Assembly (NCBI RefSeq): GCF_963678975.1
Contig: NC_089279.1
Coordinates: 26,708,004 to 26,772,003 of the forward strand
Direction of reading: 5' to 3'
From: Dysidea avara
Lineage: Eukaryota; Porifera; Demospongiae; Dictyoceratida; Dysideidae
Length of the DNA: 64,000 bases
Shown here: positions 22,950 through 33,879 of the stretch, piece after piece
Layout of the letters: every line of letters begins with the position of its first letter
How positions within the stretch are numbered: the stretch's first letter is position 1
Made by a program: the position numbers and the translations under genes
Notes under the pieces: generated by a model
Databases searched by the model: none
Told to the model about the DNA's origin: nothing
Seen by the model: only the letters and a program-made list of their open reading frames with translations

Positions 22950-23975
22950 GTTCCACTGATAAAATGCAATTTCAGCAATGATAGCAGCTAGCCAAGCTGC
23001 AAGTTGATTCAGAAAGCATTCCATTCTGTAAAATAGACCCCATCCAGAATTCAACTCAGTACTCAGGCTGAGATGTCTGACAATAGTCCACTACTCTCTT
23101 AATGAATCATTGATGTTCACACAATATAGCCTCCTTGAGGTATCTGAATGTTTGCTGCTCACACACTGCACAAAATTCCTTTAGATTCTGCTTAGACTGA
23201 GTTGATTCAGCTTGTCACCATACTTGTTTCCTTTGTAGTGTAGCTATACACATACTGATTTATGCCGATTACAAAAGGCTGGGCCTCAGACTGTACATTC
23301 TAAAGTCAAGTAAGTAAAAATAACTCACATACTAGTAAAAACAAGTCATGCATTAGTTCCCTACTTGATATATCCGAAGATGAACACACTGAGTCAGCTA
23401 TTCCCACAATTAGTACTTCGTTACTAATGACAGCCAACAAGAACCTACAATCGATCCTTAAATTCGTTTTATCTTTCTTGGGGTAACATTTGATTACCTG
23501 CACTCAGGGCCGCCCACAGGGGGGGGCAACTGGGGCATTTTGCCCCGGGCCCCAGCCTGAAAGGGGCCCCAGGAGGCCCCATGAAGGGCACCCTGAATAC
23601 CTGTTTAAAGATCGATATACTCTAATAGAGCAGTCAGATCTAAATACTCTAATAGAGCAGTCACAGTATTCTTCAGAGGAGCAGTGTAGCAAGCTTATAG
23701 ATAAGGAGATATGGTTGGTGCTGGGTAGTTATTGTCATTACCAGCAGGTTGTGACCTTTTTTTTTTTTTTTTTTTTTTTGGTCTTCACCTTACAACTTGG
23801 GTGAAGGGCCCCACTTTAACTCTTTGCCCTGGGCCCCTTAATTTCTCTGGGCAGCCCTGCCTGCACTGATAACTTGTACAGCAATGGTAAGCTGCAAGCT
23901 TCAATCTGAGAAAGCATTCCGTTCCGCAGTTTAGTCCATCATTCCGTTCCGTTCCGTAGAATAGACCCCACCGTC
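22950..23975 (-). repeat. Dispersed GGAACGG-containing repeat, copy 3 (split by a MITE)
   Basis: The inverted counterpart of 17555-18110: TTCCGTTCCG blocks at 23918-23957, the ATTGTAGGTTCTTGTTGGC region near 23440, and CACACACTGCACAAAATTCC near 23160. A hAT MITE (23505-23859) interrupts it. It encodes no recognisable protein. Confidence 0.65.
23505..23859. mobile_element. hAT-type MITE, family A copy 2
   Basis: A 355-bp element starts CAGGGCCGCCCACAGG and ends CTGGGCAGCCCTG, with an exact 8-bp duplication CCTGCACT (23497-23504 and 23860-23867). It is a close inverted copy of 15090-15435, including the two CTCTAATAGAGCAGTC motifs and a poly-T tract. Confidence 0.94.
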
Positions 23976-24100
23976 TTTCACCACCACCGGCCATGAAGCA
24001 ACCAGACATTTACTAGCCTCGCTCTTTGCGTAGGTAGCTACACAAACTTTTAACTTCAATGGTTGTTAACAGAAGCAGCTGCCTCAAAGTACCGTTGCCT

Positions 24101-26072
24101 ATAGTACGTTCGCGTTGAGCTGAACCCTCAAAAACGATTAATAACTTACGATTGCTACATTGCATGGGGCTCCTGTATAGCTCGATACGTAGCGCTTCTC
24201 GATCCGCTAAAAATATATTAAAAGCGCTTCATTCGAATGTAAGACACTCCCGTTATGGCACTGTAAAGTTTCGCCATACATTTTCAATGGGGAAGCCTCT
24301 AAAGCGCGGCCCTTTGATGGTCATGTTGACACATGTTTGTGGCGAAGCCAGACGTCACATACCCGCCCTCAACACGCATGATTTCACCATCCCTTATGTA
24401 AGAGGCTGTAATACACTTTTACAAGAAAAATAAAACAGATTTTGTGTGTGTAAAACAGAGTTGCATAAGTAGAAGAGCCACTGTTGCACTGTATTTAGAA
24501 GATAAGTGGCCTGCTTATATTCAGGTAAAAACTTCTTCAGCCTCAAAAGAGAAAAAAACCAAATTATAACAGCTCAAAATCCGTTATGTAGCATTGGTGT
24601 TCCTGCAAGTGAGCCAAACAACATGTATTTTACTTCACATTCACCACAGCTGACTATCGTCTTCTGTTCCCATTTAGTCAATTTGTCATTTTAATACTTT
24701 TCTCATCACTTCGCCACACATGTACACAGTTTTTCCAGCCAGCATTTTGTTTTTGAAGTTACATTCCCAAAAAACTCTAAAAGTTTCAACAAATGAAATA
24801 ATACTGTTTGTATGAATTTGGGCTGATAGTACCTGTAGTGACTTCCAAACACTCCTGCACTGATTAAATATACAAGGGATGGTATGTTCAACTTTGGATA
24901 GCACAATAAAGCAATGATATTTTTTATTAAAGTGCACACACTTACACGTACTTCATCTGTATTTTTATGTACTTCACAGAGTTTAATCCCAGCTACCTGA
25001 TGACTCCTGGGGAACAAAATCAAGTTATAACACCAATGCTGCAAATATCAAACAATCTTACATCAGATGAAGTGAGCCCAGAAGAAGACTTGGACCCGCT
25101 GCTGCTAGTGGACAATTCATTAATACCACCATCTTCACTATCACTGCCGATTTGGATGAGGAATTGCTCTAGAAGTTCTTCATTACCCAAGTCTCATCCA
25201 AATACACAACTGGTCTTCCTTCAGTTCTGTTGCACCTCGTTCGTCTTTAATATTTATGATACTGATAGACTGTGCAGGGCTGCTCATAGCATACCCTGCA
25301 CATACGTGTAGTGAAATTAAAGTACAAACAGTTTCAATGCTAACCTCTTGTCATTAATCGTCTTGTACTTAAATCCCATATCACTCAACACTCTTTAAAG
25401 CAATGTTCTACCCCCAGAGAAAACACCATCATTCTTAAGTTTGGCCTAAGACGGAGTAAGTGACAAAGTTCCAGGTTTCAAAATTTAACTTACCAAAATC
25501 TTTGAGAGCGATAGATTTCCTCCCTTCCGTACAATGAATGGATCTTGTCTGATAGTATCTGGGTTAAAACTGTCTGTATCAACAAGGACTCGTGAACATT
25601 TGTACCTGACGATTACAGAATTGAGCGGGCTTGTGCAAAGTGCATTTTGTACCTTTTTCTTGGCGTAAATAAATCGCCTTTCTTGCGGTACTCCATTCTA
25701 ATGGATGTCCTTGAAATCCCTGCGTGGCGTAATGTATGCCAAAACCCAGCAAAGAAGGCATGATACAATACCGGTGGCCTTCGAGATTCTCTCCGTGATG
25801 TTGATAGAAATTTTACATTTCTTCGCTTCTTGCTTAAAGTACTCCCATAGTTTCATAAGTAGATACTTCGTTTGGCTGTTTAACGTCTTCCCAAAAGGGT
25901 TTCACTCCGCACTCGCTGACGGTACATGGACGCCATATTCTCAACAATTAAGTGCGCGCCCGTAACATGGGCTTACGAATAAATGCGTCATATACATTAT
26001 GTTTAAAGCCTTTGATCTTGTATGGCTTCTTAATCAACAACTCAGGATTCAGCTCAACGCGAACGTACTTAT
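24101..26072 (-). mobile_element. Decayed Tc1/mariner-like (DDE_3) DNA transposon
   Basis: Terminal inverted repeats of about 26 bp, AGTACGTTCGCGTTGAGC on the left (24103 on) and its inverse on the right (to 26069), are each flanked by TA. Minus-strand fragments between them spell a transposase: LWEYFKQEAKKCKISIN and ERISKATG (helix-turn-helix region, 25780-25870), KNDGVFSGGRTLL then SDMGFKYKTINDKR (25335-25440), and EGRPVVYLDETWV around the second catalytic Asp (25180-25230). This matches the IS630/Tc1/mariner superfamily. Stops and frame changes separate the pieces, and the last catalytic region is not recognisable, so the copy is dead. Confidence 0.75.
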
Positions 26073-27679
26073 AGTTATGACATCCTCACGTGAGTGATAT
26101 GGTGATAATTAAATAGAACTTTTTGGATGGAACGTTTAACCTGGTCTAATTTGATGACTGCTTAAACATCTTTGCGTCTGTTCCCTGACCATATATCTAA
26201 CTTCGTCGTAAGCCGAGGGATAGTGCGATATATAATGTAGCGTGTCGTACAGTATCTCCGAGTGTCAGATGTCCTCAAGTTGGATGTCCTGTATGCTTTA
26301 CTTATCAGCATAGCAACCACTTGGAAGTCGCTTGCACAGAGCTTATATACAGAGCAGAGACTACCACTAAGAATGATAAATGCATCACAAAGAAGTTTAC
26401 TACAGGTATAGCTATGCAGTATTCACACAGTATTTTAAGAATTTTCATCATGATCATTGTGGCTACCTGAATGCAGATAAACGTTTGCCATCAGGACTGC
26501 CCAGAAGCAATACGGACCCAACAGTACACACCTCAAACAAGTTGAGACCTGCCCCAGTTTCCCCCCTCTCTGGGTGACTCAGTTTATCATGAAATACATC
26601 ACCAAGCTCAACAGTGGTTGTCCTAAACCATAATGTCTGAACAAGAGAATTAGCTATCTAATATTTTGCTTAGTTTTTGCATGCCAGATGGGAGTGCCAT
26701 GCATAATACTTCTGTGAACACCTGGAATGAATGGTCTACAACTTCTTTGAAATTTCACACAGCTTTGAAATGTTGTTGAAATTCCGATCTGAAATCTTGT
26801 ATATTTCTTGTATAGCTACATGCTTCCATATATGCAGCATCGTGTGTGCTATGCCCTGTGTTCTTGTGACTCTTGTACAGTTTATAGAGATTTGAGGTGT
26901 GAAATTTTACTTTCTGAAGAATTTCCAAATACTGAACGTCTTGTGGTCCAACTTTTCTGAATATTTAGGTTTTATATCATTGCCATGTTTGGTATCTTGC
27001 TAGATATAATGTTTGATATCTTGTTGCAGATCCTTTGACTTGGAATATTACATTACCATATTGTTGTGTGCTAAAAAATATTGTACTAATCTTGTCAGCC
27101 ATCTTGTGTGATCAGCTTGGTAATGTATTAGTCATTGTTGACAGTACAGCTATTTAACAAACCATAAACACCTTCCTTTGCCAGCACTTTTGAAAGCTCT
27201 GTGTAGGGAAATCAAGTATTCCCATAGCATTTTCAAACTTTGTACAAACAGATTGTTAACTATATAGTTTGTTGCATTTAGAATGTGAAGAATATTTGTC
27301 ATCATATAGTGCACAGTGGGTCTGCCAACATTTGCATGGGCAGTGGTCACAGAATGTACAACAATGACCAGATGGTTTATTACCACACAAACTGTAAGGG
27401 GTGTAAGACTACATTTGGCTATAGGCCAACATTACCTTGTTTCTGTCACTGTGCAATGAAACCATTGGACAGTATACATCAAAAATTGTTCTCAACGTGT
27501 TTTAGTCAACTAACGTAATCCCATGTTACTAACAAGTGCATACAAATATCCTGTAGTGATTCACATAGAATGAAATGACCAACATTAATTATTCTTGGTC
27601 CAGGAATATAGCTATAGTACACTAACACAACAGAATTACTCTCCTTACACTTGCTTGTGCATATCTAGCAATGAATATA
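26073..27679. other. No gene recognised
   Basis: AT-rich spacer. Short open frames at 26380 and 27285 show no domain, codon bias or splice context. Confidence 0.4.
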
Positions 27680-27918
27680 TGTGACCGAATTTTACAAAAC
27701 AAGGCTTCCACACACATCCACTTTTATGACTTTGAAGTACCATAACGTGATGTAGCAGTAAGCCATTAGTCTCAAAGTTTGACCTGGTATTGTACTATGC
27801 TATGGAAGGACTATGTGAAAAGTTGAAGCCAATAGCTTGCTGAGTAGTCAAATTACAGCTGGTTAAAGTCAGAAAATTGGATGTGTGTGGAAGCCTTGTT
27901 TTGTCAAATTCGGTCACA
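27680..27918. mobile_element. TGTGACC-ended MITE, copy 3 (~240 bp)
   Basis: Ends TGTGACCGAATTTTACAAAA and its near inverse TTTTGTCAAATTCGGTCACA extend about 40 bp inward (GGCTTCCACACACATCCA pairs with TGGATGTGTGTGGAAGCC). TA flanks both sides. Confidence 0.87.
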
Positions 27919-28284
27919 TATACTACTCTGGAAAACGATCAGCTTATTACCAAAAACATGCATGGGAGGAATTATGTATAGTGCAGATTTTATTTATGTT
28001 TCGTCTTCCAGTTGTATTGGTAGGAAATAACATGCACGTTAGAGGTTTTGCAGGGAATGTTCACATAATATGTGCACAGACATTGTGGGTGAATGTACAT
28101 ACTAAACCCCACAATACATTACAAAATTCATAACTACATGTCAACTCTCAATATTATACATATTTGCTAGATATAGCCACTTGTTACAATGGCTTTTTAG
28201 CATATCCCAGTAAAACTTCTCGCTTTGTGCTTTTAAAAATCAATGTAGAATCCTCAATCCACTAGTCAGTGCATACATGGCTAA
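27919..28284. other. No feature recognised
   Basis: AT-rich spacer. Confidence 0.4.
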
Positions 28285-28327
28285 GGAATGTGTACTGCAA
28301 AACCTTAGGGTTTGCAGCACACATTCC
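28285..28327. repeat. Short hairpin
   Basis: GGAATGTGTACTGCAAA and TTTGCAGCACACATTCC pair with one bulge/mismatch round an ACCTTAGGG loop. The role is unknown. Confidence 0.6.
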
Positions 28328-28344
28328 GCCCCAATAGTGGAACA

Positions 28345-28960
28345 CAGACTGCTGTTGCACCTTACATACATACTGTACCTATATACAAGGATATTAACAG
28401 CAAGCAACTTAATATGGAAGGGCACTGTGCACATCGTGGTTCAGTGTACCAGACTAACTGACTAACTGACTGATATCTTTCTACCAAACACTACAGGATT
28501 GCAATTGATTCCTTCATTTTTTAATTTTGCTGAGGTCCAAACATCAATGGCTTCTTGTGCTGCATGGCTTGTTTAATGTTCTATTTCAATCACACAAACT
28601 GTATGCATGTCAAGATTTAACAAAATGATTTCCCTCTTTCCTTTGCACGCTGTTTCATAACTAGCAACCTCTGCAGAACTTATAATGGGATAAAGTATCC
28701 ATAATTTTGTATCACACCATTTATATTTGAGATATCGCACTTATAATGGACGTATTGCACCTCTTACATAGTGGATTGATTGTAGTGGCACTTTTCAGCT
28801 GTATTACATTTGTAAAGAGTAGAACATACAGCTGAAAACAGAATAAAATTTTGACACAGTAATTGATAGTTTTAGTGGATGTACAAATACACAATTAGTA
28901 CTACTGCCACAGGTACTTTTACTTTGACATGACATGCCAGAATGCTATAATATACCATAT
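28345..28960 (+). repeat. Outer inverted-repeat arm (left)
   Basis: About 610 bp matches 53035-53655 in inverted orientation, at roughly 90-95% by eye. Landmarks are GCAAGCAACTTAATATGG, GCACGCTGTTTCATAACTAG and TGACATGACATGCCAG. The function is unknown; it may be two copies of one dispersed repeat or the outer part of a larger palindromic duplication. Confidence 0.75.
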
Positions 28961-29218
28961 AAATACATAGTTATCATGAACCACGATAGTGGGTTCATAA
29001 TAGGGATCACAGTGGAATTTTTGAAAATCCTAATAGAGCAGTCACCTAAAACCAGCCTTAGAAAGCAGACTCGAGCACAAAGCAACACTCAGATGGCTTA
29101 TTATCAAACACTGAACTCAGACAAATGGTGATATAGCAGTAAAAATGATCTAGACGAAATTTAGAAACATTCAAAAATTGCGAATTTTACGCGAATTGTT
29201 CATATTAGCTATTATCCA

Positions 29219-30169
29219 TAGAGCAGTTTCAAAACCATGGTAACCAAAAATTACGCAATGGACCACACCCAAGTCGCCATGTTTTGTACCAGACTGCTTG
29301 ATGTGCAAGTTGAATTCCTCGCTAAATTCATGTCAAGACTTATTAATACGTAAGTAAAATAGATGCCAGTGATACAATAAAGTTTGTAGGTGAGTTATTA
29401 GGCATTAAAAGATACGTACTGCCTCCCAACAGGGAAGTTTCGTAGGAAAGAGAAATGCGTAAAAATGGATTTGGCCAAATTGCGACGTATTCACCGCCCC
29501 AAGGTGGTTAAAACTAGGGAAAACTTGAAGTATAGGTCTTTATCCAGCACCACAGCAGCGTACAGCCACATCCAGCTATCCCAGGATTAGCCAGATCTCC
29601 TGAAAGGCACGAGACCGGTGATGGCGTACTGCCAAACTGTGATAAAACGCCAGCAAAAGAAGACTCTTAGTGGTGAATTTTGCTAAAGTTAAGTTTTATT
29701 GTCGAAGTCAACCATCAGTTAAAGTTTAGCGGTCTTGTTTTGGTGTCTGCTTTTTCACACGAAGTGGGAATCCCAGCACATCAACGATTCTGGCTAACTC
29801 GGGGATGGCTGGATGTGGCTGTACGATGCTGTGGTGCTGGATAAAGACCTATAACTTCAAGTTTCCCCTAGTTTTAACCACCTTGGGGCCGTGAATAGGT
29901 CGCAATTTGGCCAAATCCATTTTTACGCATTTCTCTTTCCTACGAAACTGCCCTGTTGGCAGGCAGTACGTATCTTTTAATGCCTAATAACTCACCTACA
30001 TACTTTATTCTATCACTGGCATCTATTTTACTTACGTATTAATAAGTCTTGACATGAATTTAGCGAGGAATTCAACTTGCAACAACAAGCAGTCTGGTAC
30101 AAAAACATGGCGATTTGGGTGTGGTCCATTGCGTAATTTTTGGTTACCATGGTTTTGAAACTGCTCTAT
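29219..30169. repeat. Long fold-back element (~950 bp)
   Basis: Arms of about 372 bp (29219-29590 and 29794-30169) are inverted copies with a few per cent mismatch; the loop is about 200 bp. Outer ends read ATAGAGCAGTTTCAAAACC and GGTTTTGAAACTGCTCTAT. No coding sequence is recognised. Confidence 0.92.
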
Positions 30170-30328
30170 ATATTAATTCTCTTCGCCCACGCACGTGTTT
30201 TTTAGCACTGATCCGCCATTATTGGTCGGATTCCAATCGGATTGGTACCATTCAATTCTAGAATTTGAGACAAATCTTATGATCCAGGATTGGTGGCGAT
30301 TCGTTAAACTACGGAAAATAACCTTTAA

Positions 30329-31149
30329 GGTGGCGGTATACCGGAAACCCATCTAATGGGAAGCCTTATGAAGTGAAGCCATAATATTACCACAAGAATT
30401 TGCTTTATTAGATCACGCGATTACACTTACGTAATAATAATATGGCTACGTTGCGTGTTAAAGCGCGTGGCTTTGTTGTAAGAAGAAATTCATCATTGTT
30501 TAATATGTAGTAGTAAAGAAGACATTCACAAAAGTAAGTAGAGTAGTATAGAAACTTAGTTTAAGGGGATTCGTATCCTTTGCGCGAAATTTTGGCGGCA
30601 AGGGTAATTTGTGGTTTTAGTATGGTATCTTAATGGTGAAGACGGCTTTTCTACGTCAAATTTTTCTAGTATACTAGCCTTTAAATCCTTGTATAACAAG
30701 ATACAGTTGTGCAACAAAGGTGGGCGAAGGGCGCAATACCCGAAAAAATTTTCCGTGTACGTAATCCTGGCACTACCGTCCACTTTTCATAGTCGTGGAC
30801 GCTTGGCACAAGGAAACTATATAAATAGAATGATGACTGCTTACGCTATTACTATGGTAAACTCATTACGCCCTAGGCATTGCCTGGGAAAACCTGAATA
30901 ACCCATCGTTTGATCCGTCTTGGTATAAGGCTGCGAGTAAATTGACGTGAAGATGATTATAAAAGGGGTTCCTGAATTGCTCTGTATCCGCATTTCCACG
31001 TGTTTTAGCAGTGTGAAATTTCTTATGGCAACAGTGTAATGGTCGTGCTAAAACATGATACAGCATATAACTTCGTGCACTCTTTATTCTGTGTTTTATG
31101 AATTTTATAAATCCATGTATCGATTAATAATTTTGTGGTTACCGCCACC
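30329..31149. mobile_element. TTAA-flanked TIR element (821 bp)
   Basis: Short terminal repeats GGTGGCGGTA and TACCGCCACC lie directly inside TTAA on both sides (30325-30328 and 31150-31153). A TTAA duplication is typical of piggyBac-type insertion, but the ends do not start with the usual CC, so the family is uncertain. The internal frames (e.g. 30611-30901) have no known domain. Confidence 0.6.
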
Positions 31150-31549
31150 TTAAACCACCGTAACTACCCGAGGAAGACACGAATTCGTCCATAACTTTCT
31201 GGAGACACTTATCGTGTTACCAGCCTTCCCCATCCCAGTCTACACTAGACGTTTCTCTCCCCTGTGGCTGACAGAACTAGAAACGTTAAAATCGAGGCCA
31301 TAAAAATTTCAAACACAAACTCCTCCCAGGGTTTTCCCCCGATTAGCTTCAAACTCGCTATACCAACTACCCGTCCAAATCAATGTGTCATAAGGTGGTT
31401 TTCGTGTCTATCATTACGTGCTAACCTTGGTTGCGAGATACTTATCACTGTCAATGGCCATTATAAGTTTACGACACGCGTATACGGCATCCCGGTATAC
31501 ACGCGTTGCCAATGTAATTTAGCACTAGTTGTAACCTAGCACCTATTGT
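31150..31549. other. No gene recognised
   Basis: The frame 31264-31539 is open but resembles nothing known. ACACGCGTATACGGC and GGTATACACGCGTTGCC (31473-31515) form a small inverted repeat. Confidence 0.35.
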
Positions 31550-31725
31550 AACTTAGCACTTATTGTAACTTAGTACTAATCATTATTGTAACCTAAATTA
31601 TAGGCACTTATGTTATTGTAACTTAAACTAGGCACTTATGTGTACGTACCTTGTACATTAGCGTAAAAACCCTGTTGGGTGTTTGCTAATCAATCAATAA
31701 ATAAATAATAAATAATAATAGAAAT
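31550..31725 (+). repeat. Probable LINE 3' tail
   Basis: A stretch with repeated TTGTAACTTAGCACTTAT words ends in GGGTGTTTGCTAATCAATC and an (AATAA)n/(AAT)n tract, as at the 3' ends of the CR1/L2-like copies nearby. No reverse-transcriptase residue is left. Confidence 0.35.
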
Positions 31726-31867
31726 CAAATGACTGCATGGTTAAAATTTAATATCCAAAAGCTTACAGTGAGATAGGATCAATCACTTTTTCCTGATTTA
31801 ACCAATCACATCAGCGAATTTGATCATGTGATCTGGTGTGTACGCTATCATCCGGCAAACACTCTCG

Positions 31868-32440
31868 CCAGTATAAAAGGAGGGTTTCGTAGTGGGTGTG
31901 GCCAGTCTACGAGTACTTGACAGAGACCACACAAGAAAGATTCACCGGGAATACACACTCTGCGTTCATTACAAGGGTAGACGTCCTGAGGCCTACACCG
32001 CTGTGCGCAAGACAAACTATAACTATAGCGACAAGAAGACAGGCAGGTCAGGGAAGCATAAATTTGAGGATTACCAGCACACCACCGCAAGGGAGAAGGA
32101 AACAGTCAATAAAGGAGAGTTTCGTAGTGGGTGTGGCAAGTCTACGGGCGATGATTATTTCTATAAGGCTACTTGACAGAGACCACACAAGGAAGACTAG
32201 CCGGAAATACGCACCCTGCTGTGCTGTCCATTACAAGGATATACGTCCTGAGGCCTATTCCCGCTGTGCGCTAGTCGAAGTATAGCTACTGCGACAAGAA
32301 GACAAGCAGGTCAGGGACTATAGACAGACCTAAAACGAAGGATTACTAGCAACACCACTGCAAGGGAGAAGGAAACAGTCAACAAAGGATAGTTTCGTAG
32401 TGAGTGTGGCAAGTTAACGTGGGATGATCACTCCGACCAG
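31868..32440 (+). repeat. Tandemly triplicated ~235-270-bp unit behind a TATA-like box
   Basis: GGAGGGTTTCGTAGTGGGTG recurs at 31879, 32114 and 32387 with diverged copies between (CTGAGGCCTA, GACAAGAAGACA, GGGAGAAGGAAACAGTC). TATAAAAG at 31872-31879 precedes the first copy. The frames differ between copies, so coding is doubtful. It could be a non-coding transcript or a repeat. Confidence 0.6.
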
Positions 32441-33400
32441 GCTGCCTACAATGACACTCTGCACCCTGCAGGATGACACCTTTGTGAACGAGGAAAATTA
32501 CGTTCAACTACTCTAATAGAACATCTACCTTACTAGGCGATGAATTGTGGGGACAAGATCATTTAGTTGCTATTGGAGTCTACAATGTGTAGGGAGACAC
32601 AGACACATTTTCATTCCTTGGTAACTCAACAGAGACAGCTGAAACTTCCAGAAGCGAGGCCCTACTGAGCAACCACTCTTCGTATGAAGGATTCACCTGG
32701 GCTATGCTGATATACAACTCCTCACATATGCTGGTGTTGACCTTCTTGCTCAGTACAGCCGATTAACTTAAATACCCATACTCAATACTGTACTGCATAC
32801 ACACTTTGTCATGTAATAAGTAAACAACAATACCATGACTATATGTAGAAATGGAACTCCAAATCAGTTGCTCAAACTGACAACGCAATCTATCTGAATA
32901 TATACCACTATAATCAAATGCAAGTTGAATTAGAATATAGCTCATTGTGGCAATAATGCACTAACCATTGGTCAACTGATCCTCATACCACACTCTTATG
33001 TTAGTTCATGCAACATCATCCAAATGAAGTAGAGTACATCCCAATTGTGGTATTTGTCTGCCGCTCAAAACTAATTTTAAGTATGTTCATGGTTGTAATG
33101 GGACCTGCATGAGTACTGCACAGATGCACAGAAATTCCATCGTACAAGGCCAACCTACATTATAAAAACTATAACATCAGTCAATCTTTGTACATCACGC
33201 CACCAACATTATAGCTAGATTTTAGTGCCACACACAATTGCGTGCACATCAGTACTCAGTAGCTATGCATAATCATGACTTAGTTGGTATGTAATGATGT
33301 GATCACTCCTTGATCATTAGTAATGTTCAAACTTTAAGTGTATTCACACAATAGCACACAATTGTATCACGCGCATTTTGCGCGGGTACACCTAGTTCAT
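32441..33400. other. No gene recognised
   Basis: AT-rich spacer. The only marks are a lone ACTCTAATAGAACAT near 32511 and a small hairpin CGCGCATTTTGCGCG near 33370. Confidence 0.4.
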
Positions 33401-33404
33401 AATA

Positions 33405-33775
33405 TTATTATTATTTTGTTTATTATTATTATTATTATTAATGCTTTACAATGCAACATACAATTACAATTATACATGTGTAGGTGGGTATAGATGAAGA
33501 AAAAGTTGCATTGATGGTCTGCCAGCAACCTGTGCTGGCAGCCGGGAGTTAATTAAACTTATGTAGTAAAGTTAATTGTCAGTCCAGAATCATAGCACTT
33601 GCTGCATCTACAGCAGTAATGATAGGTGCAGGGATTGTCAGGAGAGAAATTTGTGGTGAAGTGTTGCCATAAATAGTTCTGAATAGTAGCTTTGATGACT
33701 GGTAGGGACTGGTTGATGTCAATGCAAGTTTCACTCGTGTACAGCACAAGGCTTCCATTTTTTCGTGATAGCTAA
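33405..33775 (-). mobile_element. CR1/L2-like LINE 3' end
   Basis: The minus strand encodes SLPVIKATIQNYLWQHF followed by CTYHYCCRCSKC and a stop, the C-terminal end of CR1/L2-type reverse-transcriptase proteins. A 3' UTR and (AAT)n tail follow (plus strand ATTATTATT at 33408-33440). Strongly 5'-truncated. Confidence 0.75.
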
Positions 33776-33879
33776 AAACTACACAGCCTTACTCACTGAG
33801 TCCTTCCGCGTGTCCATGACCCATTAATTAACCCGATCGCTAACCGGCCTCCACCTCGATAAATTTCTAAGTTCTTCGC

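Noticed and set aside
31896-32285. 129-codon plus-strand frame in the triplicated unit
   Set aside because: The frame is not kept between the three diverged copies.
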